From assembly GCA_036937835.1 (NCBI GenBank), contig CM072870.1, positions 17,021,501 to 17,085,500 of the forward strand: a stretch of 64,000 nucleotides of DNA. Direction: 5' to 3'. This document shows positions 11,538-26,298 of the stretch, in pieces. A program made the position numbers and the translations under genes. Every line of letters starts with the position of its first letter. The stretch's first letter is position 1. Under the pieces are notes generated by a model. It had not been told where the DNA came from. It worked only from the letters and a program-made list of their open reading frames with translations, and made no database searches. This DNA comes from Pampus argenteus. Taxonomy: Eukaryota; Chordata; Actinopteri; Scombriformes; Stromateidae.

Positions 11538-14500
11538 ATGCCCGATACGGGGACAGCAGCTGCAGGCGCTGCAGCCGCGGCGGCCGCCAGTGCTGCGACC
11601 TCCGCCGGCGACGGCCCCGAGAGCTCCCGGCACCGACACCGAGTGCAGCAGGGAGACGCGGAGAGGCCGGAGCCGGGCGCTGCTCCGACACAAGCCTCCT
11701 CCGGTGTACTGGGTGAGTCGAGTATGGATCTTTCGCTCGGACGATGCGGCTAGGGAGAGTAGAAATGAAGAGAGGACAGGTGGACGTGATGGTGGGAAAC
11801 GAGACAAGCGACACATCTTCAGACAGCTCGCGGCACCGTCCTTTTGTCTCCACGAGGGCGTCCTAAAATTACCATCTGATTAGACTACAGGCCTTTAAAT
11901 AATGTCTTTGACTTGTCTTGCATGGTCCTATCGCATCTTCTTTTTCTTTCTTTCTTTTTTTTGTAGGAAAATTACAATATTTGACCTTTTTGTCTTTTTA
12001 TTGTAGCCTATATTACCTCCTGTCAGCACTCTACAGTATTTATATGGGCACTTTAGAGTCATCGCTGCTGTAGTTTTCTACAGCATCCTTATATTGTAGA
12101 CTACTAGTAGGCTATGATTGGCTGCCAGCTGCATTTATTCACTTCTGTATTATGCGTGAGATCTGCCAGCCTTTCCCCCTGGTAACCAAATGTTTATCGA
12201 CTTCATGATATCATCCAGGGTTTTCTAAACTATCCAGTGCAGCTTTGATCTTCAGCCTGATTGTCTACTTCCCTGTTCTTGCTTCACCTTAAGTTGTCAC
12301 GCTATAGGATAACAGGCAGGTGCATGTTTTGCCATTATAAACAGGCTATATTTTCAGTTTCCATATAATTTGTTACTATGTGTGTTTGTGGTGTGGTTTA
12401 TATACCTTATTATTATTATTATTATTATCCTCTAGGGTCTCCTTAAAGTAATACCTACCTGCAGGGAAAGCAGATCAAACATGTTTTCTGTTTACATTTC
12501 CCTACACAAATGGTGGATTTGATCATAGTTGTCTCCTTGCAAGAATAGCAAGTGAGGCTATTTTTGGAATAGATCACAATATTAGTCTGGGTATAGCCTC
12601 AGCTGTGCAGCCAGGGTTGTTTTGTGCGGGGTGCAGAGTGCTCCCGGTGAGTAGTGCTGCAGAGTGATGCAGTGTCAGCCAATGAGCGCTCATTTCCACA
12701 CTTGGTCAAGGTAACCTGAGAGGGCTGCTGCTGAATGGAAGAGCGGCCTGATGTCATTTGTTGAGAGGGTGGCACCAAACTGGAGTCCAGTGATGCCAGG
12801 ATCCAAGAATGGATTACAGAAAGGTTGAGGGGTCAGAAAAGTGCAGATTAGTTCAATTTTACAGGTACTTAATTTGAGATATATAGAAAGAAGTATTACA
12901 GGTCAACTAACCAGAGTCACCAAACATGTACCTTTTTTGGTACCAACAGAAATATGTTAGTTGGAACAAGTATTGGTTTACTGCTCCTGGCCAAGAAGTA
13001 GTAGATAATTTTTACACTTTGTATTTTGTTTGGATTAACACAAAGTAGATGTTTTTAGTAAATTTAGGAGCGCTGGTAGGATTATTTTATCTTGGAAAGA
13101 GCCAGATTTACTGTTTTCCCCTTGTTTTAGTCTTTATGTGATGCTAGCCGTCTTCTCCAGCATGTAATTGAATGGAAAGAAGATATGAGCATGGTATTGA
13201 TGTTCTCATTTATCTCTTAGCAAGAAGGTGAATAAGCATATTTCCCACGTGGTCAAACTATTACTTTTAAGGACTGTAAAATGTCTAAACTGATACATGC
13301 AAACAGTAATCCCAGACAACAAAAAAGCTTGTGTCACAGCTAAACAATTTGCTGTTAGAAAGAGACGAATGTAGGGTGTATATCTGAAATATGAAGAGCA
13401 GTGACTGTCTTGCCTTCGTGAAACTTCCTGCTCCTATAGCTGTAGCTGTATATTTCCTTTGCATGGGTCATGAGAGAGAAGGATTGCGTTTAAAGACTTC
13501 AGTGGGATTACCAGATATCACATAACCGCCCTCACACGTGTCAGTGTCAGTCAGCCAGGACAGGATGATTTCTCCAGGCGAGATTTTGGTTGCAGCCTGG
13601 AAGGATTTTCCTCACTGGAGACTTGGATGCTCGATTGTCTCCGTGCCTCCACCATATTTTCCTAATCCCATCACAGTAGACTGGAATGACTTTGATCCTC
13701 TCAGCCTTTGTAGCTCCAACACTCACCAGCCCACGTTTCAAAGATTAATTACGTGCCCATCATTAGAAAAAGCAATGCAAAAGTCTCACCAATTAGTTTG
13801 TGTTCCCTCCGAGGCCAGTGTTGATACGATTCTGTGTTATGGAAATCAGGTCATGTAATTTGTGGTTGCTCAATCAGCCAGCACGGAGAGGTTTAGGATT
13901 TAGGACATTTGTCAGGATATACAGTGAGATTCATTCTTACTTCAGAAAAGCTGTGATGATGATTGATCGCAGGCAGAAATCTGTGTCCCCTGTATTCATT
14001 CCTGTAAATCTGATGTGATTTGAACATTCATTTTCCTTCATATTACCTTTTTTTACTTCAGCTTTAGCTCACAGTTTTTCATTGGGAGTCCCTGGAGCTT
14101 GGAGCCTAATGAGCTGGTGTATAGATGACAACTGAATAGTTTCTCTCATCAGGACAGTGTCCAAAATTCTTTAGTAATTAATGTATTGTGGCCTCATTTT
14201 AAGGGGATTCTTCACAACAGCTATGAAACTAACTCTTAATTGGCCATTGCACAATTTCACATTTTTGTCACATTACAGCTACACTATATGAATTATGCTT
14301 CCCTGTATAAAATATAAAACAGCGATATGTGCAGATTTAGCAAGTGTCTAAAACTAAAGTACAAAACCCTTTTTTCACCCATGTTCTGATCTAAAAGTGG
14401 AGGTCTGTTGTGAGGCGGTGGTAAGATCTGAAGGGTCCATTTTTATCATTGTAAACTTATTTAACTCCATTCTTGATGCCTTGCATTAATAGATGCACTT

Positions 14501-17500
14501 TACAGTCTGCAAAATGCATGAGAAAAAAAACGTATTAAGCAGAGCTCTCCATCCAAAGACACTTGGCCGGGGTTTCTGCTCTCTCTATCTCTCGCTCTCA
14601 CTGGCTCTTAAGTAGAATACCTCAGCTTTGCTTCAGATTTAGTCAGGTTCAGTGTCACACAGGTCGCTTTAAATACAGAAGTGTAAGGCAGCGCAGTGTT
14701 GAGAGGAAAAAAAGCATCACACAGAACTTCCTAAATGAAGAGCTGTTTTTCACAGCAGCAGCACTGCTTGCGTGCCCTCCCACAGCTTCATAAATGAAGG
14801 GGCTGATTAATGTAATGCAGTATGATATAATGACAGCAGTGTGTTGTGCCTAATGACTCTGAACTTAATGCTTGGTTCTCTTCGCCTATCTCACTCTCAT
14901 CCATGTCCCATAGAGATATATTCCTCTCCTATTCCCTTCGAGAGCAAGTGCTGAGCTGCACATTAGCTGCATTAGCAATCAAGGAAAAATCGCTTTTATG
15001 TGGGATGACGTTGCTGTTAGTAAAGTCAGCGCTTTATTAACTTTACCTGATCAGTCAGAAACGCATAACTGACAAATTACTGATGTGAACCAGCTCTTGA
15101 TGGTTTTAAGACATTTCACGCTTTAAGCAGGCCTTCAGACTAACTATAAAATTAAGTGGTCAGCATCATTTACTGTGATAACATTTCATATTTATTAGGA
15201 GAGCCTGCCTTAAAGATTGTGATCATTACAGTAAAGCAGGCTCTGATCAAATAGTGGTAAACACTGCAGTTAGTGGTGCGATCATATTAATAGATTTCCT
15301 GTCGATTTATGTTTGAGTTTGTGCGGCTCGTTTCATGGTCTATTTGTGGGCATAGTAGCTGATCTCTCTGTTGATTAATCACCTCATCAATACTGTACTA
15401 AATACCGACCATATTATGCGAATATGTCTGTCCTATTGGTCATGATGTGACTTATCCACATTAAATGTAGTTTCTTCATCAGTGTCAGTGTTTCCGCCAT
15501 CAGTTTCATTCATCCAGTCACAGTGGGCCTCTGGGTTCAGTCTTTAGTCTTTAGTGAAGAGGAAAAGGATCAGTTTCTCATCGATACCCCGAGCCGAGTT
15601 ATAAGAATCAGTATCAGAGATAGTGAGGAAGGTTTGGGTGTGGCCAAATTGAACAAATATGAACAGATTTTCTTTTGGACAGTTTTTTTTTTTTGCACAG
15701 AGCTGATGATACAACTGTCACTGCCAAATTTGTGCCCATTTTCAAGAACAGAAAAATAATTGTTTTTTAAGCTGGTTGATATGTTGCTATCACGAGTTCA
15801 GTCAGTAGACTCAAGGTTTCTTGTATTAAATAAATCCTTAAACAAACTGGGAGCAACCTGCTCTGGTGAATTTATATCCGGTTAGTGACAGATCAGTGCG
15901 GCTACACCCTTTTTGCCTTTTTGTTATTTGATTCTTGCTGCCTTGGTTTTCCAGATGCTACCCTGCAGATGCAGCAGGGATGATGCCACCTATATTATCA
16001 GAGACCTTAGGGGACGACATCCCCCTATAGCTACAGTAGATCACACTCATCCACAACAATTAGATGCAGATCCCCTGCGTTGTGATAAACCATCCGACTT
16101 GCCAGTGGTGATTCACTTGCCCTAGATTCTTAAGTTTTTATTTGGCTTAATCATATCTCCCTTAATGCCTCTTTGCTTCAAGCCAACCGACTTCTAAAAC
16201 CCTATTCATGACCTCTAGAAGTTTACACTTTTCCATTCGTAGTCATGACGATTATCAAACTGTAAGGAGAAAATGATAATGCACACTCCAGAGCTTAATA
16301 CATTTGAAGCACAGACAGAGTGCTGCTGGTGTTGCCCTGTCTCCTGCCTTATGTGGAGCCTCTGGCATGTTACAAAGATCTTATCCGTGAGTTTAGGCTC
16401 CATTCACTGCCATCAAGCAGCGTCACTAACCAGGCTCGTCCTGTGCGAAACCGATATTGCATTCCTGAAGGAAAAAGTAAAATTATAGCCCATCCGGTCA
16501 CCCCGTCCTTAGTTTATCCTCTGTGACTGCACTGACTAGGACAAGATTTTATTTCCTTTTTTTTTTTTTTTATAGTTTCCGAGAAAAGCCAGGAGAAATA
16601 CAATGACCACGGTGAAGAATGCTGTTTTTAGCCTCGTTCGCAGAGAATTGCTCCACATTAGCCACTCTGCAGCCTCCAGAGAAGGCTAAAGGGCTATAAA
16701 AGTGTAATGTACAGCACAGGGGGGAGGAAGATTTTTCTCCTCCAGCTAATAAGTAGACATATTATCCATGTCAGTATTAGCACAGAGCCAGTCAATGATA
16801 AGCAAGGGAATTATAAAACACACTCAGTCTGTAATATAGGTCTCCATCCTCTCCATCATTCTTGTTTTCTTCCTAGTACCCTCCTGTGACTAGTGTTGTT
16901 TATCCATTATACTTTAATATTTGTTTGGTAGGTAGAGAAGTGGAATCAATCCTTACTGTCTTCTCCTCATTATGCTCTAAAGCAGGCTGCACACTCAGAA
17001 ATGCTGCAGCATATAAACATTTTCACCTTCATCATTAATAGTGTATATGAGGCACAGAATCGGTGCTCGTCAGCTTCTTAAATATTAGCACTAGAGCCCA
17101 TAGCTGGAGATGACCGATTACATGTTTTCCCTTTTCTGGTCCTCTTTTTTTTTTTCCTCTTGGTGATGTAGATGATGGATTAAGGTAAATCACTACACAT
17201 ACAAAATTCCTTTTTTTTGCTTACCATAAGCAACATCTGTCACCAAGGCACTGCATTATTTTTATTGCCGTTAACCTTCAAGGACCAGGTATCCTGCAAT
17301 TTTTGTCGCTTCATCAAATGGAAATATTCTTGATATTCGCATGTCATGCATCACTGTCATCATCATTATACAGTTTTTATAGGCATGTGTGGTATCTTTG
17401 AAAAGTTTGGGAACTTCACTAGAAATTTGAAGTTAAGTTCTGTGAGTTCAAACACAGCAGAGCAGCGGTTTGTTCAGTGGGGTTGAAGAGAGTAGAGTGA

Positions 17501-20500
17501 GTTATTAGCACTTGACCCACAATTCAAGATATCTATATATAGATATCTTAGATTTATGTTTTGGTTTTTGCATCTTTTCTTCTTTTATTGAAAAGTCAGA
17601 GTCTAGCTCCTGCATTTTTATAAGAATTTGGATGTGGTGAAAATCTGTCCATAGTGTCACTGTAAGGGGAACATTCTGTTCTAGCTCATACGTTTGCACA
17701 TAGTCAATGTTGATTGATGGAGGCCTGCAGCAGTGAAATACAGGCGTTTATTATGCTTCCCTTTTTCTCTGTCTTTATCCTTCTCTTTTCTCTTTTCTCC
17801 TTGCCTTTTTTTTCTTACTGTTCAGTCTAAACAATCGCATATAAAAAGGCATAATTTATGTGTCATCTACAACGGCATTCGTTGTTTGGCTACACATCTT
17901 TTCATCAAATGATCAGACACTCACAATTCTGGTTCTCCGTATTATGTTTGCTGCAGTTTTTATTACTCCTGTTCATTTCACTTGGTTAAAGTGCTACACT
18001 GTATGAGAAGGCTGCAATTGTGCAGTATTTTTGATGATGGTGAAAAAATGAGCTGTCAAGGAAAATAAACCGCATTGCCACTGCTGAAACACCTGTATCA
18101 TGAAATATCTCCAGTTATTTAGTTTACCCCTGATCGGTGTTAAATGAAGCATAAGAATCAACATCCTGTTGTTTTCTTGAAGGTCCTTGAATATTATTGT
18201 CTCCATTCACGTGGAGAGAATTAATTGGTTTTCCTTTTTAAATGAAGAAGTTTCACTGACTTAAAGATACACTTTCACTTTGGAAAACTGTCAAATCAGT
18301 TGCTCTTGTTTTGTTTTTTTTGTTTTTTTTTTACTGTAATTTTTTCGACCATGCTCTTGGCTGCAGATTAATCAGTCAGTAACATTTTAACAAAAGAACT
18401 ACTGCTTTTACTTGACAATGTATATGATTTTTTTTGTCATTTGTATAGTCTCTAATGTTGCACTGTGGAAGCTGCAAAGCTAAATAAGTCAGTATGAAAT
18501 GCTGCATAGATTTTCCTCAAGCTCCTTTTTGAAAGGCATGAGAAATCAAAGCTGCCTAAGTCATTAATGACGTCTTCCTCTGCCTGTCATTGAGTGAGGA
18601 AGGAAATGGGAGGAATTGTGTAGTAATGTACAATAATAACCGGTTCCTCTGGGTATTGATCAAACTCATAGCCCCCCCCACCCCCACCCACCCATCTTTC
18701 CTGTTCAGGAATAGAATATCATACCACAATACTGATCGGTTAGTGCACAATGTCAGACAGGCCGACTCACTGCTACAGCTTCTGTATTTCTCTCAATTTA
18801 CTTTGTTATTATCCTTTCTTCTTCTGTTGCTGTAGTGCCCAGCATAATTTCAGATGTGAATAGCAATACCCATTTTGTATGCATAGTATTAAAATCTCTC
18901 ACCACACCACAGTGCCTGATTATCCAGTGATTATAATTATGATGATGACCCCCCGAGACACTGGCACAAACTGAATCCTTTCAATTTTGATGAAAGTAAT
19001 CTTATTCTTATATTTCATCTCACAATTCATTAAATAGGCATATCCACAATAAAAGGACAAGAGTCATAACTGTTTTTCCTAAAATAGTTGCTGGGTTTGA
19101 GGCTAATGTACTGTAACATGCCAACATTTGAACACCTTGAGTTGTTAAGTCCTCCATATGTCTGTCAGTGTGTTTATAGTGGTTAAATTTGCTTTGTGTG
19201 GCAGCACACATTTTTAGGTTAAAGGAAAAGGCTGGTGTTATTTTATATCTTTTTACTGTCAACAAATGCTATGAAAGACCAAAACCAAAAATTTCCCTAA
19301 ATTATTTTATGTCTATTTTTTCTTCTAGATTGTATCTGAGATTTGTTGACATTAAGGAAAAATAAAGAATATGGCCAGAGACTTTATTATCAGTTCCATC
19401 TTATTTTTAGTTTGTTTTAATGCCATAGTCCTGGAGTGACCCTGAACCTGCTCCAAAAAACACAAAAATGACCACTTACTTGTGTTCACAAGTGTAATCC
19501 ATGTCCCCTTTTGTTCTGTGCTCATCAGAAAACCCTTCCTCCACTTTGGAAGTTGCCCGCTGCTCAACAAGGAGGTCTGTTTGCTCCACAAAGGCTGCTA
19601 TTCACTCCACTATATTCATCATCACCACTCGCATATTCATAATTCGTAATCCTCTCTCCCCCCCCCGACAATACTCAATTCAGACAGTCAGATAACCAGT
19701 CTGTGCTTGTCTGAAGGAGTAGTTTGCAATGACTGGGAATGAAAGGGATTCAACACTGGCTTCTGTTCATGATTGTTACCTGACTGCATAGTAGACAATA
19801 CTGCTTCTGAGTCAGTTTCCTCATTTAACCTCATCTTTTTTAACAGATATCGCCTCTTTGCTTTTTCAGCCAAATTAACCTAGAATGAACCACCCATTAC
19901 TCTGCCCCGCTGAAAGAAAGAGTGGGAAATGAAGGAGGCAGATTTAGTGAGACTTAGTGTGAAGCAGAGACAAAAGAGTGATGTAAAGGAGAGAAAGAAG
20001 ACAGGCTAGGGAAAAGTGATACTTCAACTATTCTGCTGTGTGAGCGCTGTGGCTCTTTTCTTCTTGCATGGTCTTGCCTCGTCCTCTTCTTGGCTCTCAG
20101 CCACGGGTGGCTCCAGTGTCACATGTAATCATTGTTATTTTGAAGCCAAGGACGAATCCCTATTATCTTCCCTGCGCCTGTTAATGAGGAAACCAGAGTT
20201 CTGACATCCAACAGCGCTGACATCTTCATCCCATTCGTCACAAAGGTGGAACAGACACCTCTCGTCTCCCTGCCATGGAAACGCAGTCCTAATCTCAACT
20301 ATGACACACGCAGGTTCTTTTATCACCACACACGTCTCTATAGTAATATTTTTTGTCTCAGGATGGCAATGTTGGCCGGTCGGTCCATTACTTTGGTCCA
20401 AACTGAAATAAATTAGCAACTATTAGATGAATTGATGTGTCATTTTTCAAGAAACAGTCATGGTCAGGATGATTTATACTGACTTCTATACTGATCCCCT

Positions 20501-22145
20501 GAGTTTTCTTTCATAGTGCAATCATGAGGTTGATATTTGTGGATTTCAGTAATATATCTTGACAACTACTGGATGCATTGCCATTTGGTACAGACATACA
20601 TGTCCTTGTTAGAATGAACTGTATTAACTTTGGTGATCTCTAGACTGTTTACTGACAGCTTGAGGTAATGACCAAATACCTGCAAAACTAATTACATTCC
20701 CATCATCCTCATCTGTACCCTGTATTAAGATGTAAAACACGATAGACATTGCACCTACTTAAATTTAACATGATAGCATTGTCATTGTGAGCATTTTAGC
20801 ATGCTGACATTAGCATTTAGCTCAACGTCCCCCTGTGCCTTAGTACAGCCTTGCAGGGCTACGAGCATGGCTGTATGCTCTTAGTCTTGTCTCACTTTCT
20901 TTTACTGGTCCAAAATAAAACTTAATTTAAGTTTCCTTTTGATGAATGCATTGAAGCTGAGTTTGATAATGAGGAGCAGACTTGATTGCAAGCTGATGGA
21001 GCTGCAGGAAACCAGTTCTGATGACAGGCTGGCAGCATGTTTCTCTTTATGTACGTTCAGTACTTTCAATGTCAGTGTTTGGAAGTGATGGTTTTTGCAG
21101 CAGTTGTAATGCTGCTGCTAATTCCTGAGATTAAGCTTTTGCACTAAAATGTTGTTAGTGTTTGGCCACTGGAGCATCTGCAATCAGAATCAAGCAGTCT
21201 CAGTCAGTCTCTTTTTTTCCCCTCTGCCTAGCTTGAAGTCATGATCCAAGAAAGCTTCATGCTCACAGTGATGACAAATAACTCTTGAGACAGCCTGAGT
21301 GAGAGGGAGAGCGGTAGAGCTGAGAACGAAAATAAATAAAAAGAAAGCAAGAAGAGAACGAGGAACTGAAGGATTCTGCCCAGAGGGGGACTAAGAGAGA
21401 TGATTTGGATGAGAGAGAGGCAAGGACCATAGTGGCAAAAAGATATAAAGAGGACTGAGAAAGACTGAGAGAGGGCCATGGTGTGGAAGAGAGGAACAGG
21501 CTGAGGTGTAAGAGAGTGATGAGAGACAGAAGGAGTGCTCTGCTGCAATGAAACGAGGGGCTTTCATATCATCTCATCTGTGTGTGAAGCTGCCAGTGGA
21601 AAAAAAAAAAAGATGCAGTGTGCAACTGGGGGTGTTTGTATTTGTTGATATGGTGCCTAAATGCAGACTGCGCACAGTACCTTGCACTGAGAGGGTGCAG
21701 TGAGGTGGATGTTGCGACAAGCAATAAAGCGGGTCAGTGTTTGGAAGTTGGAGGTTGAAGGTAGGATTATGATTTGCATTATTCCCTCAAAAACATGTAG
21801 GCTGCAGTTGCGTTATCTTCACAGGTGGAACGGTCGGATTTGGCAATTATTTAAGACATTTAAGATGCATGATTTCACTGCTCTGTGTCTCTGTCTGCAT
21901 GTTTCACTGTGTGCATCTTTATCTGTGTTGTGTGTGTGTTTGTGTAGACAAGCAGAGATTTGGGAATATGTTTGAAAGGGCATTGTCTATGGTCCAGTGT
22001 AGCTGGCTGTGGACTGTACAGGACATACAGTACAGTCAGGGACCGAGATTATTCTAATTAAGAAAATTATTGGGTGTTTGAACCCGATTAAGCACTAATC
22101 TAGTCCCACTTACTCTTGTAATCGTTCTAATAGGGCAATTTGCTT

Positions 22146-22186
<41 letters not shown>

Positions 22187-25100
22187 AATAGATGTGACAA
22201 TGGATGTTTTCTTCCCGTATTTGCCATCTTCCCTTCAGTTGGGAGTTCTTTCAGTCTTTCTGCTGTCACTATTTCTGTGTGTTTGTGTCTTTCTGTCTCT
22301 CTTATTAGTCTGCGTTGATGAGTCGTACTTTTAAAGTGACTCGGCATGAAGCGTTTCTTGGCTGCGCAAAATAGTCAAATTCAGCCTGCTAGGAAATACA
22401 CACTGTTGCCAGGCACACTTAGGTAAGGCATCTTTTTCTAGAGGAGACTGACAATCTCGATGCCCTTTTATTTCACACTGTGTTCAGGTCTTTGACTTGA
22501 ATACAGTATGTTTACTGAAATTTCACAAAATTTCACAAATGACCTTGTCAGTCTATGACTCAGGAACTAAAATAAGAATATAATGTATCTTCCAAATAAA
22601 TATATAATATATATATACGTTTACACAATCAACAAATTGACATTCACAAATATAATGCATAATTCTTTAAACCTAGCCCAGCCCGACAGCTTAAACATTT
22701 AGCCCCAAACTTAAAATAACCTCCAGCTGATGAAGTAGTCAAGCATAAAGACCAGCCAGTTATCAGACTCACACACAGTCAGCCAACACCGTCAAGTCTT
22801 TCTTTAAGATGCCTGCGTCTGCATTAGATTCATAACGGACTTACACCCTATTAATCAGGTACTTTATTTCTCAGGCACACACACACACAGACAAATATCT
22901 GTGCAGGCACTCACACACACAAACACACACACACACACACACACACATAAACAACCCACAGAGACGCTTCAGAGAGTGATTCACATCACAGAAAGACACC
23001 CTGCTTGTTGCGCCTGTCTGGCTGCTCTCTGATAAGCGTTAGCCCTGGGACGCTCGTCTCACTGTGAAGGCCGTGAGTAATACAGGCTTTATCTATATCA
23101 CTGCTAGTCCTGGGCTCAACAGCGGCCTCAAACTCAGAAATTCTCTTATTTCTTTCAGCATGAACATTTGTGATAATTTTTCTATGTAGTTGTTGTTCGT
23201 TGTTGTTCCGTATTATATGCAGAGATTTTATGGGCTGGATGGAATTTAAAGCATTAAACTTTGAAAGGACTTTAAACATGTAACTCTACTTAAAAAGTGT
23301 TTGCAGGTCAAAATCAACACACAGTGCATGTACAAAAAATCTGTGACACTCTCTATCTTCATGAAGAAGACTGATGAGAGAAAACTAGCCATCAATGCAA
23401 ATTGATTACCCTTGTTAAATCAATCACAGAGAGGGATCGAGAGATAATAATGGGAAGCAAATGAGTTTAAAATGCTAATAAATAATAGGCTGCCGATGAT
23501 TTGCAATTAAAATGATGCTCAGAATATGTTGTATATTCTGCAGACTGTATGTAGTTAGTTTATATGAGGAAACCTTAATAAGAGAGATCTGAAATATGGA
23601 TTTGTAATAAAATAATGTCAAAATGTTAGTGCTAGACAAAAACATTCACACATACAAACATGTGTCACACTGGTCTGATCTGAGCAGTTGAGACTTGGTG
23701 GGTCGTGTATGAAACACTGTTTATGTTCAACCAAGTAATAAACAAAACAAATGCATGCAAACCATTCAAACGTATGCTCAGTATTGGGGCTCATAAATCG
23801 AAGCATTGTGAGAGTGTTGAAACCAGTGTGGTGGCTCTTCCAGGTTTGCGTATGTGTTGCCCTCAGCAATGAATACAGGACTCATTAGAATTGCTGTGAT
23901 GTTGCAGCACTGCCTGCAGCATTTCATCTAAAGCACAGTGGCGTGGCCAGTCAGATTTTCAGCACCTTGGAGTACCACTCAAGATTAAAAAGTTAAAAAT
24001 ACCTTGCTCTTATTCCTGTTCGGGCCGGCTGCAATGTTTGAAAATGTTGTTCAGAAGGGAAAAGCGGCATGGAACCAGATAAAGTTGTCACAACCTCTTT
24101 GTAAGTACTGAGAAATCATTTTAATAGTAACGATATCTCCAAGTCAAATTCTCCTTGTATACATATTTGTAACTCCAATGTGTTTTGATGTATCGTGACA
24201 GAAAATATTATCCTCAGCCAAATATGTTAGGTTGAATTTTAAGAAAAAGTACCTAGACAAGTCTTCAGAATTTACTGAGTAAATATTTTATTTGGCTGGC
24301 ATCTTCTCCATGTCTCAAGTGTCTCTAATTTTTTTTATTTATTTTTTATTCATGTATTACTTATTTATATTGTACTTTTTAGTTTAGGTTGTGCATTCTG
24401 CAGAAGAAATGGGGAACAAAAAATGTAATAAGATGAGAGATAAATGCAATACTTATACATAATGGAAATTATAAGAGAGATCTGTATGAAACCTACATCC
24501 TTGAAAAGATAATAACAGGATAAAAAAGAGGGAGAAAATGATCTTCATAACATAGTAGAACTGCACAGCTATAAGAAAAGAGGCAATACAATTCTAATAA
24601 ATAAAAACAGAGTAAAAGAGGATGCTAAAATAGTGTTAATTTGACAAGTGATCAACAAATAAATGGTAGTTAGTCGTTGAAATCAATAACACAAGTTTGG
24701 AGGAAATATTAAAAGCTGCATTAAATTTGTTTTGGCCCCTTGGTCACAGCAGAACAAGCTGTAAACACTGAGTTGACATATAATCACAGTTCTTTTGGTG
24801 AATGTCTTAGCAAGCAGTTGCCTAATTTCACATTCAGTCATATTTTTCTGTCTATAATTTTGCTTCATTTTGGTCTCCACTATCTCCTGAGAAAAATATC
24901 TGGCTCTTTAGTGGCTTAATGCTTTGTTTTTAACCAAGTTGTTGCTAACTTTGTCTGCCTGCTGTTTGTTGCTGGGCAGTTAGTGCACAATGAGCTTTTT
25001 AGCTGAAAATAGCAGCCTGCTGTGGCCGATGAGAACTGATTTTACAGGCTTGAAAACCAAAACATTAATCCTAAATATACTCTGCGTTGTGTGTTTCCAC

Positions 25101-26257
25101 AAGTCTCTCAATTACACTTCACAGTTACTTGCTCCATTGGTGATAATATGTATATAATAAATATTGATTACTGCTGCTTTAATAACACAGACTAGTGCAA
25201 GTAGACATAATTTCCCCAATAATAAGATAAAGTGCAATGACAAATGGAAAAATGGACTTAAAATAGTGACTTAGTTTGTGCAACCGCTTTGCACTGCATC
25301 TTGCGTACTATAAACATGTAAAACATACATGTATGTCCTCAGGAAAAGACCATCAAGGTTTGTGGGAAGCCTCACTGTTGCTCTCTGTCACTACTCTGTT
25401 CCAGGAAGTAGGAGTACACGCTGAGCAGCAGCACAATGATGTTTTTATGTGACAGGTGTTTATTGGATCCCCAGAGCACACAGAGATACTGTATGATTTA
25501 CAGCATAATGCTAATAGTAGCATGCCCTGGTTAAATTTACAGCCTACTGTGCCTGCTTTCTAAGTGTGTGTGCATGGCATGCATTCACTTTTGTAGCTAC
25601 GTAAGCAAAACAGTGATCAGATAGTAATTTCATGTGTACAATTATATGTTTCTCTCATATTTCATATTTGGTCTCTTTTGCTTTTATTCTTAGATTCCTA
25701 AAGTATTCCTCTGCTTTGCCTGTGTGTGATTTCTGCCCCCTCCGACGACCCACACGTCTCGGGGCTGTTGTGGGACGGGCATTATCTCCATGCTGTTGGG
25801 CCGTCATTATTATTCAGTACCCGGGAAACATTTTTCACAAAGTGTTCTCTGACAGCTGAGCGGGATCTGGGGATGCGCTGGTTACAGAATACTTTAGTCC
25901 TGTTTCAACTATTGGCAGGGCCAATGCCTTTCTGAAGTACTTTACATATCTTTTAGAATATGAGACAGTGGGTGAGTGACAAATGAATACAGTGTCTGAT
26001 ACGAATAAGGTTGATTGAAGATAAAGTTCATTTGAGCCTGGAGACAAAAATATAATTTTTTCCATGACGTAACAGTAGAAGGATTATATAGGCTACTATA
26101 TAGGCATTATTTTCTTTCAGACTGCTACATTAAGGTCTTAAAATGTGACATAACTGTGTGGCTACAGTAAAGCTATTTTTGTGCTGTTGACTTCAGAAAT
26201 AGTACACAGGAGCTAAATTCATGGTTATATGTGCAGCTTTAGTGGACATCTGTGAGA

Positions 26258-26298
<41 letters not shown>

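Noticed and set aside
11415..11883. Several long frames on both strands across ano8 exon 1
   Set aside because: GC-rich sequence has few stops; only the frame from 11538 joins exon 2 in phase and matches the family.
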